Positions 25,864-36,148 are shown, counted from the stretch's first letter. The stretch is 64,000 bases of DNA from Hyphomicrobiales bacterium (GCA_002401155.1 NVSG01000007.1:27555-91554); one strand, 5' to 3'. Made by a program: numbers and translations. The notes: generated by a model from the sequence alone, not told the origin.

Positions 25864-26792
25864 TATCCTTTCCTTTCGCGAAAACGGGCCGAGTATGTTT
25901 CAAGCAGTCCAACGAAACCATGCGGGATGGTATAAACGATCAGCAGGAACGCAACGCCCATCAACAGCAAGGTCTGGTTGGGGAAACTGATCGAGACAGC
26001 CTCCCAAAGCAGGGTAAACGGAATGACACCAACCAGCGGGCCCCAAAGGCGCTTCACCCCGCCGAGCAACGCCATGATCACCACCTGAAAAGACAGCATT
26101 GGCGAGAAGGCAATCGAGGGTTCAATATAGGTCCAGCGGGGTGCAAGAATTGCGCCCACTAGCGAGGCCACCATGCCCGAAACCATGAATAACAACACCT
26201 TAGATCGCGCCGTGTTAATGCCCGAATGGGCCGCAACCACCTCGTCATTGCCGATGATTTTCAGGGCAAAGCCAAGCCGTGAACGCCCGATCAGCCAGCC
26301 AGCCAGATAAACGCAAGCGGCCAGCGCCAGCAATTCCCAATAGATGATTTCTTCGGTGATATCGGTGAGCACATAATTGCCCTGATGTCCGCCCCAATTG
26401 CTCTGCACCCATGTCACCACTTGCCGAACCATCTCAGCCAGACCAAGGGTAAAAATCACAAAATAAACACCGGAGAGGCGGAGCGTTGCCAGCCCCACAA
26501 GAGCTGCTGAAACCGCCCCCACCACCAGCGCTATAACCAACAAAACGATATAAGGAACATCATCAATCCCAAGCGCAACCACATAGGTGCCAAGCCCGTA
26601 AAACGCCGCAGTTGCCAGCGAGATATAATGTGTCGGCCCGGAAAACAGCGCCCAACTCGTGGCCAGCACTACATACATCGCGATGGTAACGCCGATGGTG
26701 AGATAATAGCCATTGCCGGAGAGCGGCAGGCAGGCGGCAATCGCCAATCCTACAACAGCCAGTCCAAAATTGCGCCAATCCTTATCGGTCAC
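25863..26792 (-). CDS. LivM-type ABC permease
   Basis: This 309-residue inner-membrane protein has about nine helices and the LivM pattern SWALFSGPTHYISLATAAFYGLG and the EAA-like loop RLGFALKIIGNDEVVAAHSGIN. It abuts the LivG-type gene and overlaps the LivH-type gene by 4 bp. With LivH it forms the channel of a HAAT-family importer of branched amino acids, amides or related carboxylates. Confidence 0.94.
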   Translation of the reverse strand: MTDKDWRNFGLAVVGLAIAACLPLSGNGYYLTIGVTIAMYVVLATSWALFSGPTHYISLATAAFYGLGTYVVALGIDDVPYIVLLVIALVVGAVSAALVGLATLRLSGVYFVIFTLGLAEMVRQVVTWVQSNWGGHQGNYVLTDITEEIIYWELLALAACVYLAGWLIGRSRLGFALKIIGNDEVVAAHSGINTARSKVLLFMVSGMVASLVGAILAPRWTYIEPSIAFSPMLSFQVVIMALLGGVKRLWGPLVGVIPFTLLWEAVSISFPNQTLLLMGVAFLLIVYTIPHGFVGLLETYSARFRERKG

Positions 26793-27655
26793 GACGGCTT
26801 CCTTCCAAAGAAACCCTGTGGCCTAAATAGCAGGACAAGGATGAACATCAGATAGGCCGCAGCAAGCGTCAGGCCCGGATCAATCACAGTGGCGATAAAG
26901 GTTTCAAGCAGGCCAAGCACAAGGGCCGCAACAATTGTGCCGCGAATATCACCAACCCCGCCCATGATAACAATGATCAACGCCTTCATGGTGAAAAGAA
27001 TGCCAATGGATGCATCCATGGTCTGGAAGGTGGAAATAAACCCGCCGCCAATGGCGGTCACCGTGCCGCCCAATGCAAAGGCCAGCGCCGACATGCGCTG
27101 CACGTCAATACCGACAAGACCCGCAGCTTCCGTATCCACAGAGACAGCGCGCATGGCCATGCCCGGACGGGTATGGTTCAGCCATAGATAAAGCAGCCCG
27201 CCGATCAGCATCGCCATCAGAAAAGCCACCACCCGGTTGGCTGCATAAGTGTTGCCTAGAATTTCCATCGGCTCGGCCAAAAACGTATAATTGAAATAGT
27301 CTCCGCCAAAGACGGCCACCATCAGCCCAACAAGAATGAAGCTCATTCCGAAGGTGGCAAGGATGCTATCGACCTCTAATTGCCCTTGAGATTTCGCCCG
27401 CTTAACCAGCGGCAGTAACATGAATTGGTAGATCAGCCAGTTGAGCGCAAAAATTACCGGCGCGATCAAAAAGACAGATATCAACGGGCTGAGTTGCGCC
27501 ACGGTGAAAAACCAGAAGGCCGCAAATGCGCCCACCACCAACATTTCACCATTGGCAAGATTCATGATCCGCGCAACGCCGTATTGCAGGCTCAGGCCCA
27601 TGGCCATCAGCGCATATATGCCGCCAAGCAGCAGGCCTGTGATCAGGATATCCAT
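26789..27655 (-). CDS. LivH-type ABC permease
   Basis: The 288-residue permease has eight or so membrane helices, the N-terminal GGIYALMAMGLSLQYGVARIMNLANGE stretch typical of LivH and the loop MAMRAVSVDTEAAGLVGIDV. It follows the substrate-binding gene after 79 bp that hold a stem-loop at 27695-27720. Confidence 0.94.
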   Translation of the reverse strand: MDILITGLLLGGIYALMAMGLSLQYGVARIMNLANGEMLVVGAFAAFWFFTVAQLSPLISVFLIAPVIFALNWLIYQFMLLPLVKRAKSQGQLEVDSILATFGMSFILVGLMVAVFGGDYFNYTFLAEPMEILGNTYAANRVVAFLMAMLIGGLLYLWLNHTRPGMAMRAVSVDTEAAGLVGIDVQRMSALAFALGGTVTAIGGGFISTFQTMDASIGILFTMKALIIVIMGGVGDIRGTIVAALVLGLLETFIATVIDPGLTLAAAYLMFILVLLFRPQGFFGRKPS

Positions 27656-27694
27656 CGACTATTATCCAAAAATTACGCGGATAAGAAACAATCA

Positions 27695-27720
27695 AACCCA
27701 GCGAAAAGTTCCGCCGGGTT
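27695..27720 (-). terminator. Stem-loop after the binding-protein gene
   Basis: Arms 27695-27703 and 27712-27720 pair over nine positions with one mismatch. As in the Pot-type operon, it sits between the binding-protein gene and the permease gene and may set their relative expression. Confidence 0.45.
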
Positions 27721-27734
27721 CGATATATTCAAAC

Positions 27735-28940
27735 TTACTTCCAACCGCTTTTCAGGCGCACTTCTTTGGCACCGTCACGCCCCACCGCAGCAACACCCTG
27801 ATAAACACCATCCTGCCATTGGCCGACTGTCCAGTATTTGGCATTGTTGTTGTTCTCATCAAAAGTGATGTCGCCAAGAATGGTTTTGAAGCTATTGCTT
27901 TTCATGTATTCCGTAACCTTGGCACGGTCCACTTCGCCAACGCCTTCAATCGCCTGCTCCAAAATCTGCAAGGAAGCATAGACTGAAGAACTAGCCCAGA
28001 AATCAGCGTCAAGACCGGTGATTTCCTTATGTGCTTTCATATATTCCTTGATCGCAGGATCGTCCGGGTTCACACCGCCAGTACCCATAACATTATTGGC
28101 AGCAACACCGAATTTTCCGCCATAGGCAGGAAAACTTGTTGCAACAGCGGTATAAAAGACTTTCACATCAAGCCCCTGAACCATCGCCTGTCCGGTCAGA
28201 CCAAATGTGTCCGGCGGATAAGACCAGGCAACAAATGCATCCGGGTTGGCAGCTTTTGCACCCTTCACGATGGGTGAAAGATCCTGCGTACCAAGCGGAT
28301 AGGATTTATCATAAACCACATCGAGACCAGCTGCTTTAAAGATCGGGCGCGCCGCATTGGCAAGTTCGATACCAAAAGCATCAGCCACATTGACCATGGC
28401 AATCTTGTTGCCAATTTTGCCATCCTTCACCAGTTTGGCAAGGATATCGGCCAGACCTTGAACGATTGGAGTGGTTGAACCAAGCGTGAAAAACATGCCC
28501 GGGAATTTCTTGGCAAGATCAGGAATTTGATCGGTGATCGCAGTCATCGCAATCAGCGGATAACCATATTTTGCAAACACCGGCGCAACGGCCAGATTAA
28601 ATCCTGTGCCATAAGGCCCGATCAGGAAATCAACCTTATCCTGCGTAACCAGACGCTGAACCGCTTTGATAGTTTCGCCCGGATTGGTCTGATCATCATA
28701 TTCAATGACTTCGATTTTCCGTTGGCCATCTTTAAGTTTAAGACCACCACGCGCATTCACCTGCGCAACCCATAATTTGATATTGGGCCAATGAGTAACC
28801 ACGGCACCACCAGCAAGCGGTCCAGTTTTTGGCGCAACCGCACCAAATTTAATAGTATCAGCAGCTTGAGCTGCGCCTCCAAATGCAAGCGAAGCCGTAA
28901 TTGCAGCGCCGGCAAGTTTCAAAATAAGTCTACGTTTCAT
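27735..28940 (-). CDS. Liv-type ABC substrate-binding protein
   Basis: The 401-residue protein has a Sec signal peptide (MKRRLILKLAGAAIT, cleavage after AQA near residue 26) and the two-lobed periplasmic binding fold of the LivK/amide group: TIKFGAVAPKTGPLAGG, YDDQTNPGETIKAVQRLV and IGPYGTGFNLAVAP. It is the first gene of the operon, and the upstream 170 bp should hold its promoter. Ligand unknown; the terminal aldehyde dehydrogenase suggests an aromatic or amine-derived compound rather than plain leucine. Confidence 0.92.
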   Translation of the reverse strand: MKRRLILKLAGAAITASLAFGGAAQAADTIKFGAVAPKTGPLAGGAVVTHWPNIKLWVAQVNARGGLKLKDGQRKIEVIEYDDQTNPGETIKAVQRLVTQDKVDFLIGPYGTGFNLAVAPVFAKYGYPLIAMTAITDQIPDLAKKFPGMFFTLGSTTPIVQGLADILAKLVKDGKIGNKIAMVNVADAFGIELANAARPIFKAAGLDVVYDKSYPLGTQDLSPIVKGAKAANPDAFVAWSYPPDTFGLTGQAMVQGLDVKVFYTAVATSFPAYGGKFGVAANNVMGTGGVNPDDPAIKEYMKAHKEITGLDADFWASSSVYASLQILEQAIEGVGEVDRAKVTEYMKSNSFKTILGDITFDENNNNAKYWTVGQWQDGVYQGVAAVGRDGAKEVRLKSGWK

Positions 28941-29113
28941 GATATTCCTCCCAGATAATGATCTTTTTGCCCTCGTACCCTACACTAGATCATTAACATC
29001 GCAATTGTCACGCAGAGTCCGCCATCAAGCGCACATTAAATTGAAATAGCCGTTATTTCTCAACTGATTAATCGAAATATTCACAGCGTTTGCCTCACCC
29101 TCACATACTCACC

Positions 29114-31882
29114 TCAACCGCTATTGCGCAATCCTGCAGAAATGCCGTTGATCGTAAGTTGAATACCGCGCAAAATTTTCCCATCCTGATCGGCATCTTT
29201 CTCGCGATATTTACGCATCAACTCTACTTGAATGTGATTGATGGGGTCGAGATAAGGAAAACGATTTTGGATTGAGCGCGCGAGCAACGGATTGGATTGC
29301 AGAAACTTTTCCTGCCCCGTAATAGCAAAAAGCATATCGACAGTCAGTTGCCATTCCGTTTGTATTTTATCAAATATGGCCGATCCCAATTCTTTGTCAG
29401 GAACCAGATCAGCATAACGCTTTGCAATACTCAAATTGGTTTTCGCAAGCACCATGTCCATATTGGATAACTGAGTCTGGAAAAACTGCCACTTTGCAAA
29501 CATCGCCTTGAGTGTTTCGAGACCGCCTGAACCCTGGGTTTCAATATATGCATTCACAGCAGTACCGAACCCGTACCAACCGGGCACCATAAGCCGACAT
29601 TGTGACCAACTGAAAACCCACGGGATAGCCCGAAGATCTTCAACTGCGCGTGTCTTCTTGCGAGACGCTGGACGCGAACCAATATTAAGGCCGGCAATCT
29701 CGTTGATCACAGTCGCATTCCAGAAATATTCAACAAAATTTGGGTCATCATAAACAAGGTCACGATATTTCTTGAACGCCGAATTGGAAATTTCATCCAT
29801 GGCATCAAGAAAAACCACATCAGGTTCAGGCCGGGCTTTTTGCAATAGAGATGCTTCCAACGTTGCCGCAGCGAGCGTTTCGAGATTACGGCGACTGAGT
29901 TCTGGATTAGTATATTTACTGGAGATAATTTCACCCTGCTCAGTCAAACGCAATTGACCGTTTACTGCACCATTGGGCTGGGCGAGAATTGCATCATAGC
30001 TTGGACCGCCACCGCGACCCACAGTGCCGCCCCGACCATGGAACAAACGCAGTTTCACCCCATATTTTTTAAATAATTCAATCAGTTTGATCTCTGCTTT
30101 GTAGAGCTCCCAACCGGACGTGATAAAACCACCATCCTTGTTGCTGTCAGAATAGCCAAGCATAATTTCCTGCACACCGCCCATGGTATCCACAAGCTTG
30201 CGATATTGCGGAATTGAGAGAAGGCGATCCATGATTTCCGGGCAGGCCTGCAAGTCACCAATGGTTTCAAACAGCGGGATCAAATGCATGGACGTACCAC
30301 CCTCAGGCGATACAAGACCAACCTGTTTCAGGATAACCGCCAATTCAAGCAGATCGGAAGCGCTCTGGGTATTTGAGATAATCGAATTACGAATGGCATC
30401 ATCACCAAATTTCTTTTTGAGCTTGGCAGCCATATTAAAAATACCAAGCTCTTTGGTAGCTTCTTCAGAATAGGTAATGTCATTGCGCAACAACAGGCGC
30501 TTATTACCCAATTCAGCAATCAGCAATTCAATACGTGCATCTTCATCAAGTGACGCATAATTCGTGCCGGACATAACAGCCTCGAACATTTCCCCGGCAA
30601 GGCGCTCATGAACATCTGAGTTCTGCCGCATGTCGAGGCTTGCAAGATAGAAACCAAAACAGTCTACCGCACGGCGCAGATGCCTTAACCGACCATGCGT
30701 CAGCAGCTCTGACGTATTGGCCAGCAATGAAGTGCGAATGATATCCAAATCGCAGCTTAATTGGTCACTATTTTTATAAGGAGCCGCTTTTGCAAGAGGA
30801 ACTCTCGATGGTTTTGTTTTGTCGATTTTTTCCAGAGTGGCGGCAAGACGATTATACATACCAACGATCGCGCGACGGTAAAGTTCGTTGTTGCGGTGGG
30901 GTGAATTGTCTCCTGATTGTTCTGCGAGGGTGCGAAGTTCATCAGAAACAGCAACAATCCGCGTTGAAAGTGACAACTCTCCACCAAGTTTGTGTAATTG
31001 TTCCAGATAAAATTCGATGGCCTTGACGCTTTGCTTTCGCATTGTCTTTGCCATGACATCAGCGTTGACGAATGGATTGCCGTCACGATCGCCGCCAATC
31101 CATGACCCGATCTTAAAGAATGAATTGACGGTAACGTCCGAAATGCCATTCAGCGCGCTCAAATCATCTTCAATAGTTGCATAAAGCTTCGGCAATTCCT
31201 TGAAAAAACTATGATCAAAATAGCTGAGGCCATTGGTAACTTCATCAATCACATCAAGTTTTGTTTGACGCAGCAAGTTAGTCTGCCAAAGAATAACAAC
31301 GGCGCGCTTCAACTTGTCGTTAATTTCGGTTTCTTCATTGGCCGTCAGGCCACCACGATCGCGCTGCGACAGCAAATCCGTCATGGCAATTTCACGACGC
31401 ATGGTTGATTGTCGTCGAATTTCAGTTGGATGGGCCGTCAGCACCGCTCCAATATGAGCATCATTGAAAAACTCCAACAAGCTTTCCGCCGTTGCACCTT
31501 CTGAGGCGGCCCGCTCGAAGGCTCTTTCCATTGTTCCATTTCGAGCCGGAGAACCAGCCAGCTCATGCGCGCGCGTACGGCGAATATGATGTTGATCCTC
31601 TGCCATATTTGCAAGATGGGAGAAGTAGCTGAAAGCACGAACAACTTGCACAGCCTCTGCCGGTGTCAGATCATTCAAAATGCTTTCAAATTCAGTTCGA
31701 GTATTGGAATCCGCATCACGCAGATAGGCAATTGAGCTTTTGCGTATGGTTTCCACAAGATCGAAAACTTCATCACCTTCCTGCTCACGCACGACGTCAC
31801 CAAGAATACGGCCAAGAAACCGAATATCCTCTTTCAAAGGCAGGTCTTTTTCTTCGGGTGAGGTATTTAGTGAATTAGGCAT
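29114..31882 (-). CDS. ppc: Phosphoenolpyruvate carboxylase
   Basis: The 922-residue enzyme adds bicarbonate to phosphoenolpyruvate to give oxaloacetate, feeding the TCA cycle. The catalytic His is in VLTAHPTEIRRQ (near residue 145), and LRLFHGRGGTVGRGGGP holds the Arg-rich loop; SNMDMVLAK and the C-terminal ending GLRNSG match the family's allosteric site and conserved terminus. Length is normal. I choose the ATG at 31882 (MPNSLNT); a TTG start 14 codons upstream is possible. It is monocistronic. Confidence 0.96.
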   Translation of the reverse strand: MPNSLNTSPEEKDLPLKEDIRFLGRILGDVVREQEGDEVFDLVETIRKSSIAYLRDADSNTRTEFESILNDLTPAEAVQVVRAFSYFSHLANMAEDQHHIRRTRAHELAGSPARNGTMERAFERAASEGATAESLLEFFNDAHIGAVLTAHPTEIRRQSTMRREIAMTDLLSQRDRGGLTANEETEINDKLKRAVVILWQTNLLRQTKLDVIDEVTNGLSYFDHSFFKELPKLYATIEDDLSALNGISDVTVNSFFKIGSWIGGDRDGNPFVNADVMAKTMRKQSVKAIEFYLEQLHKLGGELSLSTRIVAVSDELRTLAEQSGDNSPHRNNELYRRAIVGMYNRLAATLEKIDKTKPSRVPLAKAAPYKNSDQLSCDLDIIRTSLLANTSELLTHGRLRHLRRAVDCFGFYLASLDMRQNSDVHERLAGEMFEAVMSGTNYASLDEDARIELLIAELGNKRLLLRNDITYSEEATKELGIFNMAAKLKKKFGDDAIRNSIISNTQSASDLLELAVILKQVGLVSPEGGTSMHLIPLFETIGDLQACPEIMDRLLSIPQYRKLVDTMGGVQEIMLGYSDSNKDGGFITSGWELYKAEIKLIELFKKYGVKLRLFHGRGGTVGRGGGPSYDAILAQPNGAVNGQLRLTEQGEIISSKYTNPELSRRNLETLAAATLEASLLQKARPEPDVVFLDAMDEISNSAFKKYRDLVYDDPNFVEYFWNATVINEIAGLNIGSRPASRKKTRAVEDLRAIPWVFSWSQCRLMVPGWYGFGTAVNAYIETQGSGGLETLKAMFAKWQFFQTQLSNMDMVLAKTNLSIAKRYADLVPDKELGSAIFDKIQTEWQLTVDMLFAITGQEKFLQSNPLLARSIQNRFPYLDPINHIQVELMRKYREKDADQDGKILRGIQLTINGISAGLRNSG

Positions 31883-32216
31883 AGGAGGATACTCTTCATA
31901 TTTCGAGAAAACCGGACTGTGCAATCAAACCTGAATCAAGAACTTTTGGATCAGGCACTTCTGGATCAGGCATTGTACCAGTCGCCCTGCAACAAATTTT
32001 CTCACCCAAATCATGTTTGAATGAACTAAATAGTACATCGACCCTCTGCAATGAAAAAGTATTATATTCAATATTGCGCGCAATTTATCGGAAACCAAGC
32101 GCGGGCTGGTAAAGTTCCTGCCGGTCGGAGCGGTGCGATCGCTCTACTTTGCCATTGAGCTTACCGGTACGTCTGTTTCCATCGCATCTTTTAAGAAAGA
32201 TGCAGCAAATTAAGAA
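31883..32216. other. Intergenic region before ppc
   Basis: The stretch holds the ppc promoter region. It contains a short tandem repeat (GGATCAGGCA at 31948 and 31963, period 15 bp) and no gene that I can support. Confidence 0.5.
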
Positions 32217-33068
32217 TTAATATGCCTGATTGATCCGCTCAAGGTCTTGCGATATTTCGGAAGCGGCTGATTTGAGAATTGGCACGTAGCGTTCGCATGC
32301 TTCTTCCTGAGACTTAAAAGCAGAGATGAAATAGGTCAACCCAAGGCTGGCTTTTACCCGCTTGTCACTATCGAAAATCGGGACGGCGATTGTATTCGAG
32401 TTTTTCGGTTCAACATGCGGGGCACGCGTTGCATAGCCTACCGTCCTGACATGCGCCACCAACTGCATAAGCTCGCGTGATTGATGCGCCATGGCATCTT
32501 CCCGGTCGTTTGAAGAACGCAATATCTCAAGGATCAGCAAGAACTCCTGCTGGGAGACAAAGGCAAGGTAAGCCAATCCCATACCGCGGGTGAGGAGCGG
32601 CAGCCGCATATTTACGGTTGCATGAAATGGTGACAATGGACTGTCTGGCACGGTACTGAACCGGACAACGACGGCATCCCTGTCAAGAAGTGAAATAGAC
32701 ACCGGCCACTGGTGCTTGCGCGTCAACGCGATGGCCCAAGGGCGCCCCGCTTCCACGATTAAGGGCTCCTTGTGAAACCCTGAACTTAAAGAACTGACCA
32801 GCGCACTGACTTGATACCCGCCAAGCCTTGGATCATTCTCCACAAATCCAATGCCCTCAAGCGTCCTGAGCAAGCGCACCAATGTTGGCTTGGGCAAGCC
32901 CGTACGCGCATGCAACCTAGCAATCGAAGTATAAGGTTGCAGGTTCAATTCCTGCAATATGGTCAATGCACGTTCAACCGCTCTGACACCCATGAGTTCT
33001 GGCCTTGCTATTCCACCTGACGAAACACCCGTGTTAGACACGTTGCCGCCGGGCCGTGTCAAGATCAA
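32217..33068 (-). CDS. IclR-family transcriptional regulator
   Basis: The protein of up to 283 residues has an IclR winged helix (RAVERALTILQELN, then LHARTGLPKPTLVRLLRTLE) and the C-terminal effector-binding domain (about residues 110-280). The start is uncertain: TTG at 33068, GTG at 33041 or ATG at 32993. IclR proteins of this kind bind aromatic acids or sugar acids and control adjacent catabolic genes. It is divergent from the large catabolic cluster beginning at 33116 and is the obvious candidate regulator. Confidence 0.92.
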   Translation of the reverse strand: MILTRPGGNVSNTGVSSGGIARPELMGVRAVERALTILQELNLQPYTSIARLHARTGLPKPTLVRLLRTLEGIGFVENDPRLGGYQVSALVSSLSSGFHKEPLIVEAGRPWAIALTRKHQWPVSISLLDRDAVVVRFSTVPDSPLSPFHATVNMRLPLLTRGMGLAYLAFVSQQEFLLILEILRSSNDREDAMAHQSRELMQLVAHVRTVGYATRAPHVEPKNSNTIAVPIFDSDKRVKASLGLTYFISAFKSQEEACERYVPILKSAASEISQDLERINQAY

Positions 33069-33115
33069 AATCAGAATCGAAATTTAGAATTAGAATTGTA
33101 ATAGGAGTCTTACCG

Positions 33116-34045
33116 ATGTCTGACGAAAACCGGGCCGAAGTTCGCAGCATGATCGAGAAAATCGATGATGCAGTTATCGATGGTCTGATGCAGGGTGCAG
33201 TTGATCTTCACATCCATTCAGGTCCTTCAACCATGTCCCGGCAACTCGACCATTTCGAGGCCGTGGAACAGGCTGCCGCTGCGGGAATGGCCGGCGTTTT
33301 GTTCAAGGATCATCACTATTCTGTTGGTCCCTTTTTACCGATCATGGAGCGACTTTTGGGCCATCATAACGTGGCAATGCATAGTGGTTTGGTCTTGAAT
33401 AACACCACAGGCGGTCTTGATCCATTTGTGGTGGATGCGCAGCTTAATATGGGTACAAAGCTGATCTATATGCCTACGGCTCAGTCAGCAAACCATCTTC
33501 GCAGTTCACGCCGAAAATCGCGCCTTGCTTCCAATGTGCAGTTGAAAAAATCTCCGGGTATAACGGTAGTCGATGCTTATGGAGATCTCCTCGACGTCGT
33601 CAAGGAAATCCTCGACTCGATTGCGCAATTCGATGCAATTTTGTCGTCGGGACATTTGCATATCTCGGAAATATGGACGCTCTTTACCGAAGCTAAAAAA
33701 CGCGGCGTCAAACGGCTGTTAATCAACCATCCAATGTATGGCCTCCATTTTATGCCTGAAGATGTCCGGGAACTCGCCGAGTTCGGCGCAGTGATCGAGC
33801 AGTCTGCCTGTTTGTATATAGATTCCCGGTTCAATGTGTATACGCCAGATGAGCTGAAGGAACACATCGAAATGGCTGGCGTCGAGCATTCGTCACTGGC
33901 TTCCGATCTTGGACAAGTGGACAATCCTTTGCCTGTCGAGGGACTGCGGCAGATGATGAAACTGTGCCTTGCTCTGGGCTTTTCCGAAGATGACGTCCGC
34001 GTCATGGTTCGTGACAATCCAGCAAAACTGATCGGCATCACATAA
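33116..34045 (+). CDS. DUF6282 amidohydrolase-like protein
   Basis: The start at 33116 is supported by TAGGAG. The 309-residue protein shows the metal-binding pattern VDLHIHSGPS at residues 29-38, then KDHHYSV, SGHLHISEIW, LLINHPMYGL and ASDLGQV, all consistent with a TIM-barrel metal-dependent hydrolase (DUF6282). Proteins of this family often sit beside FAH-fold or CoA enzymes in degradative clusters; their reactions are not established. A lactonase or amidase role is my inference. It opens a run of six genes with the same direction. Confidence 0.85.
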   Translation: MSDENRAEVRSMIEKIDDAVIDGLMQGAVDLHIHSGPSTMSRQLDHFEAVEQAAAAGMAGVLFKDHHYSVGPFLPIMERLLGHHNVAMHSGLVLNNTTGGLDPFVVDAQLNMGTKLIYMPTAQSANHLRSSRRKSRLASNVQLKKSPGITVVDAYGDLLDVVKEILDSIAQFDAILSSGHLHISEIWTLFTEAKKRGVKRLLINHPMYGLHFMPEDVRELAEFGAVIEQSACLYIDSRFNVYTPDELKEHIEMAGVEHSSLASDLGQVDNPLPVEGLRQMMKLCLALGFSEDDVRVMVRDNPAKLIGIT

Positions 34046-34099
34046 TATTAACCGAGCCTACACCCGATCTAATCTGATTTTAAATAATAAGGAATTAAC

Positions 34100-35086
34100 A
34101 TGAAACTTGGTACTATTAGCATCGAGGGCAAACCAGCACTCGTCGTAAAAAAAGATGAATCGGCTCTGCTTTTATCAGAGCTTTACGCCAGCGCAGGCGT
34201 TGGGGAAGCTCCGCGCACGATGCAGGATTTGATCGAGGGCGGCAGTGAAGAACTTGCTCGGGCCGAGCAGGCATTGGCTAAAGGTTCGGCCACTCCGATG
34301 GAATTGGAAACGCTCGACTGGCTGGCACCGCAAACACGTCCTTCCAAAGTTTTGGGTGTCGCGTTTAACAATATGGGCATCCGTAAAGCTGCTCATGTGG
34401 ACCCGGGCGTTCCTAATTTCTTTTTGAAAGCCCCATCCTGCCTGATCGGTCACAATAAACCGATCATCATGGAGAAACATTTCGGTGAGACCATCCCGGA
34501 ACTTGAACTGGCTGCCGTCATTGGCAAAAAGTGCCGTAAGATCGATGTGTCCGAAGTGCCTGATGTGGTTTTTGGATATTCCATCATCAATGACATCACA
34601 TCTCATGGTATGAAATTTGGAATGGATTCAATCGCTACGACTCGCGATCCAGAATTGCTTCGCCCCCATCACTTGGGTTGGCGACATACGCGCGGCGAAG
34701 ATGATCGCGACGTTTATTTCGTCTATCACACACGCTCTAAAGCGACCGATACTTTTGGCCCGATGGGACCATGGGTGACGACTGCGGATGAAGTTAAAGA
34801 CCCTAACAATCTAGAGGTAAAGGGTTGGCTGGATGGTGAGCCGTTTGCTATCGATTCTACATCGAGTTACCGTTTCACGGTCGAAGAAGTGATTGCTGAA
34901 GCAAGTCAATATTTTACGCTTGAGGCTGGAGATGTGATCTGCTTTGGCACATCAGCGAAGGGCGTGGGCAAGTTTCCACACGGGCATCGGTCGGTCAATT
35001 TGCACGAACTTACAGGCACGATTGATATTGAAGTTGAAGGATTGGGCAGACTTTCCAACCCTATTGTGCATGATTGGGAAGAATAG
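34100..35086 (+). CDS. Fumarylacetoacetate hydrolase-family protein
   Basis: The 328-residue cytoplasmic protein carries the FAH C-terminal barrel: KVLGVAFNNMG, then PELELAAVIGKKCRKIDVSE with the metal Glu residues, FGYSIINDIT and GDVICFGTSAKGVGKFPHG. The family hydrolyses C-C bonds or decarboxylates/isomerises 2-oxo-dienoic acids with Mg or Mn. It differs from the fumarylacetoacetase at 17872 in length and motifs, so it serves a different pathway. Confidence 0.9.
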   Translation: MKLGTISIEGKPALVVKKDESALLLSELYASAGVGEAPRTMQDLIEGGSEELARAEQALAKGSATPMELETLDWLAPQTRPSKVLGVAFNNMGIRKAAHVDPGVPNFFLKAPSCLIGHNKPIIMEKHFGETIPELELAAVIGKKCRKIDVSEVPDVVFGYSIINDITSHGMKFGMDSIATTRDPELLRPHHLGWRHTRGEDDRDVYFVYHTRSKATDTFGPMGPWVTTADEVKDPNNLEVKGWLDGEPFAIDSTSSYRFTVEEVIAEASQYFTLEAGDVICFGTSAKGVGKFPHGHRSVNLHELTGTIDIEVEGLGRLSNPIVHDWEE

Positions 35087-35122
35087 GCCGGTTGTAAATT
35101 TCCTCCAAAGAGCAGTGACATA

Positions 35123-36148
35123 ATGAAAGCTATTGAAATCCGCGGTGCGGGCGGACCGGAGGTCTTGCATCTTGTTGACTGGCCCAGGCCTCAGCCTGGT
35201 CCAGAAAATGTTATTATCCGTGTTGTTTCGGCCAGTGTGAACCGGCCTGACATCCAGCAGAGGCGGGGGCTTTATCCTGCGCCGCCAGACGCTAATCCGC
35301 TACCCGGACTTGATGTATCAGGTATTGTTGAAGAGGTCGGCGCAGAAGTCACCTGCGTCGCAATCGGGGATGCTGTGTGCGCTTTGACCAATGGCGGCGG
35401 CTATGCCGAATTCTGCGCCGTTCCGGCTGTGCAGTGTATGCCGATACCATCGGGATGCACCTTTGTTGAAGCAGCAGCGCTGCCCGAGGCATTCTTTACC
35501 GCATGGAACAATGTCATGTGGGGCGGACGCTTGGCGCAAAGCGAAGCCCTTCTTGTTCAAGGCGGTACGAGCGGCGTTGGAATGGCGGCCATTCAGATGG
35601 CGCGATTGCTGAGGAATGCAATTGTTTATGCGACTGCGGGGACGGAAGAAAAACGTCAAATCTGCGTTGATATCGGTGCAGAGGCAGCATTTGATTATCG
35701 TGGAGACTGGGACAAGGAAATATTAGAGCTGACCGAGAATGAAGGTGTTGATGTAATCCTTGACGCGCAGGCCGGTCCCAATACACAAAGACAGCTTGAT
35801 TTGCTGAAATATGATGGCCGGCTAATCTTCATTGCCAGCCATCAGGGCGAGATGGCTGAGGTGAATATTCGTAATATTGTGCGTCGTCGGTTGAGCCTTT
35901 CCGGTTCTACCATCCGGCCTCGACCACCTGCCTATAAAGGCCTTATTGCAAAGGCTCTGGTGAAAGAGGTTTGGCCGCTTATCGAAGCCGGCAAGATCAC
36001 CAATCGCATTCATGCAGTCATGCCATTTCAAGATGTACGGGATGCCCATGGTGTGCTGGACCGCAATGAACAGATCGGTAAAGTGGTGTTGGCAGTTGAT
36101 GCCGATTTGGCGCAAACAACACCCCACCGCAACGGAGGCAACTCATAA
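35123..36148 (+). CDS. Zinc-free quinone oxidoreductase (PIG3-like)
   Basis: This 341-residue MDR-superfamily reductase has the GroES-like N-terminal domain (RVVSASVNRPDIQQRRGLYP) and an NADPH-binding domain with VQGGTSGVGMAAIQMAR. The Cys residues of the zinc-dependent alcohol dehydrogenases are absent, and the pattern RPRPPAYKG near residue 260 is typical of PIG3 quinone oxidoreductases. It could reduce an enoyl or quinone intermediate. Its stop codon overlaps the next start. Confidence 0.9.
   Translation: MKAIEIRGAGGPEVLHLVDWPRPQPGPENVIIRVVSASVNRPDIQQRRGLYPAPPDANPLPGLDVSGIVEEVGAEVTCVAIGDAVCALTNGGGYAEFCAVPAVQCMPIPSGCTFVEAAALPEAFFTAWNNVMWGGRLAQSEALLVQGGTSGVGMAAIQMARLLRNAIVYATAGTEEKRQICVDIGAEAAFDYRGDWDKEILELTENEGVDVILDAQAGPNTQRQLDLLKYDGRLIFIASHQGEMAEVNIRNIVRRRLSLSGSTIRPRPPAYKGLIAKALVKEVWPLIEAGKITNRIHAVMPFQDVRDAHGVLDRNEQIGKVVLAVDADLAQTTPHRNGGNS

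Noticed and set aside
31946..31973. Short tandem repeat near ppc as a possible CRISPR or regulatory array
   Set aside because: Only two copies of about 10 bp with a 15-bp period; too little for an array, and no cas gene is in the window.
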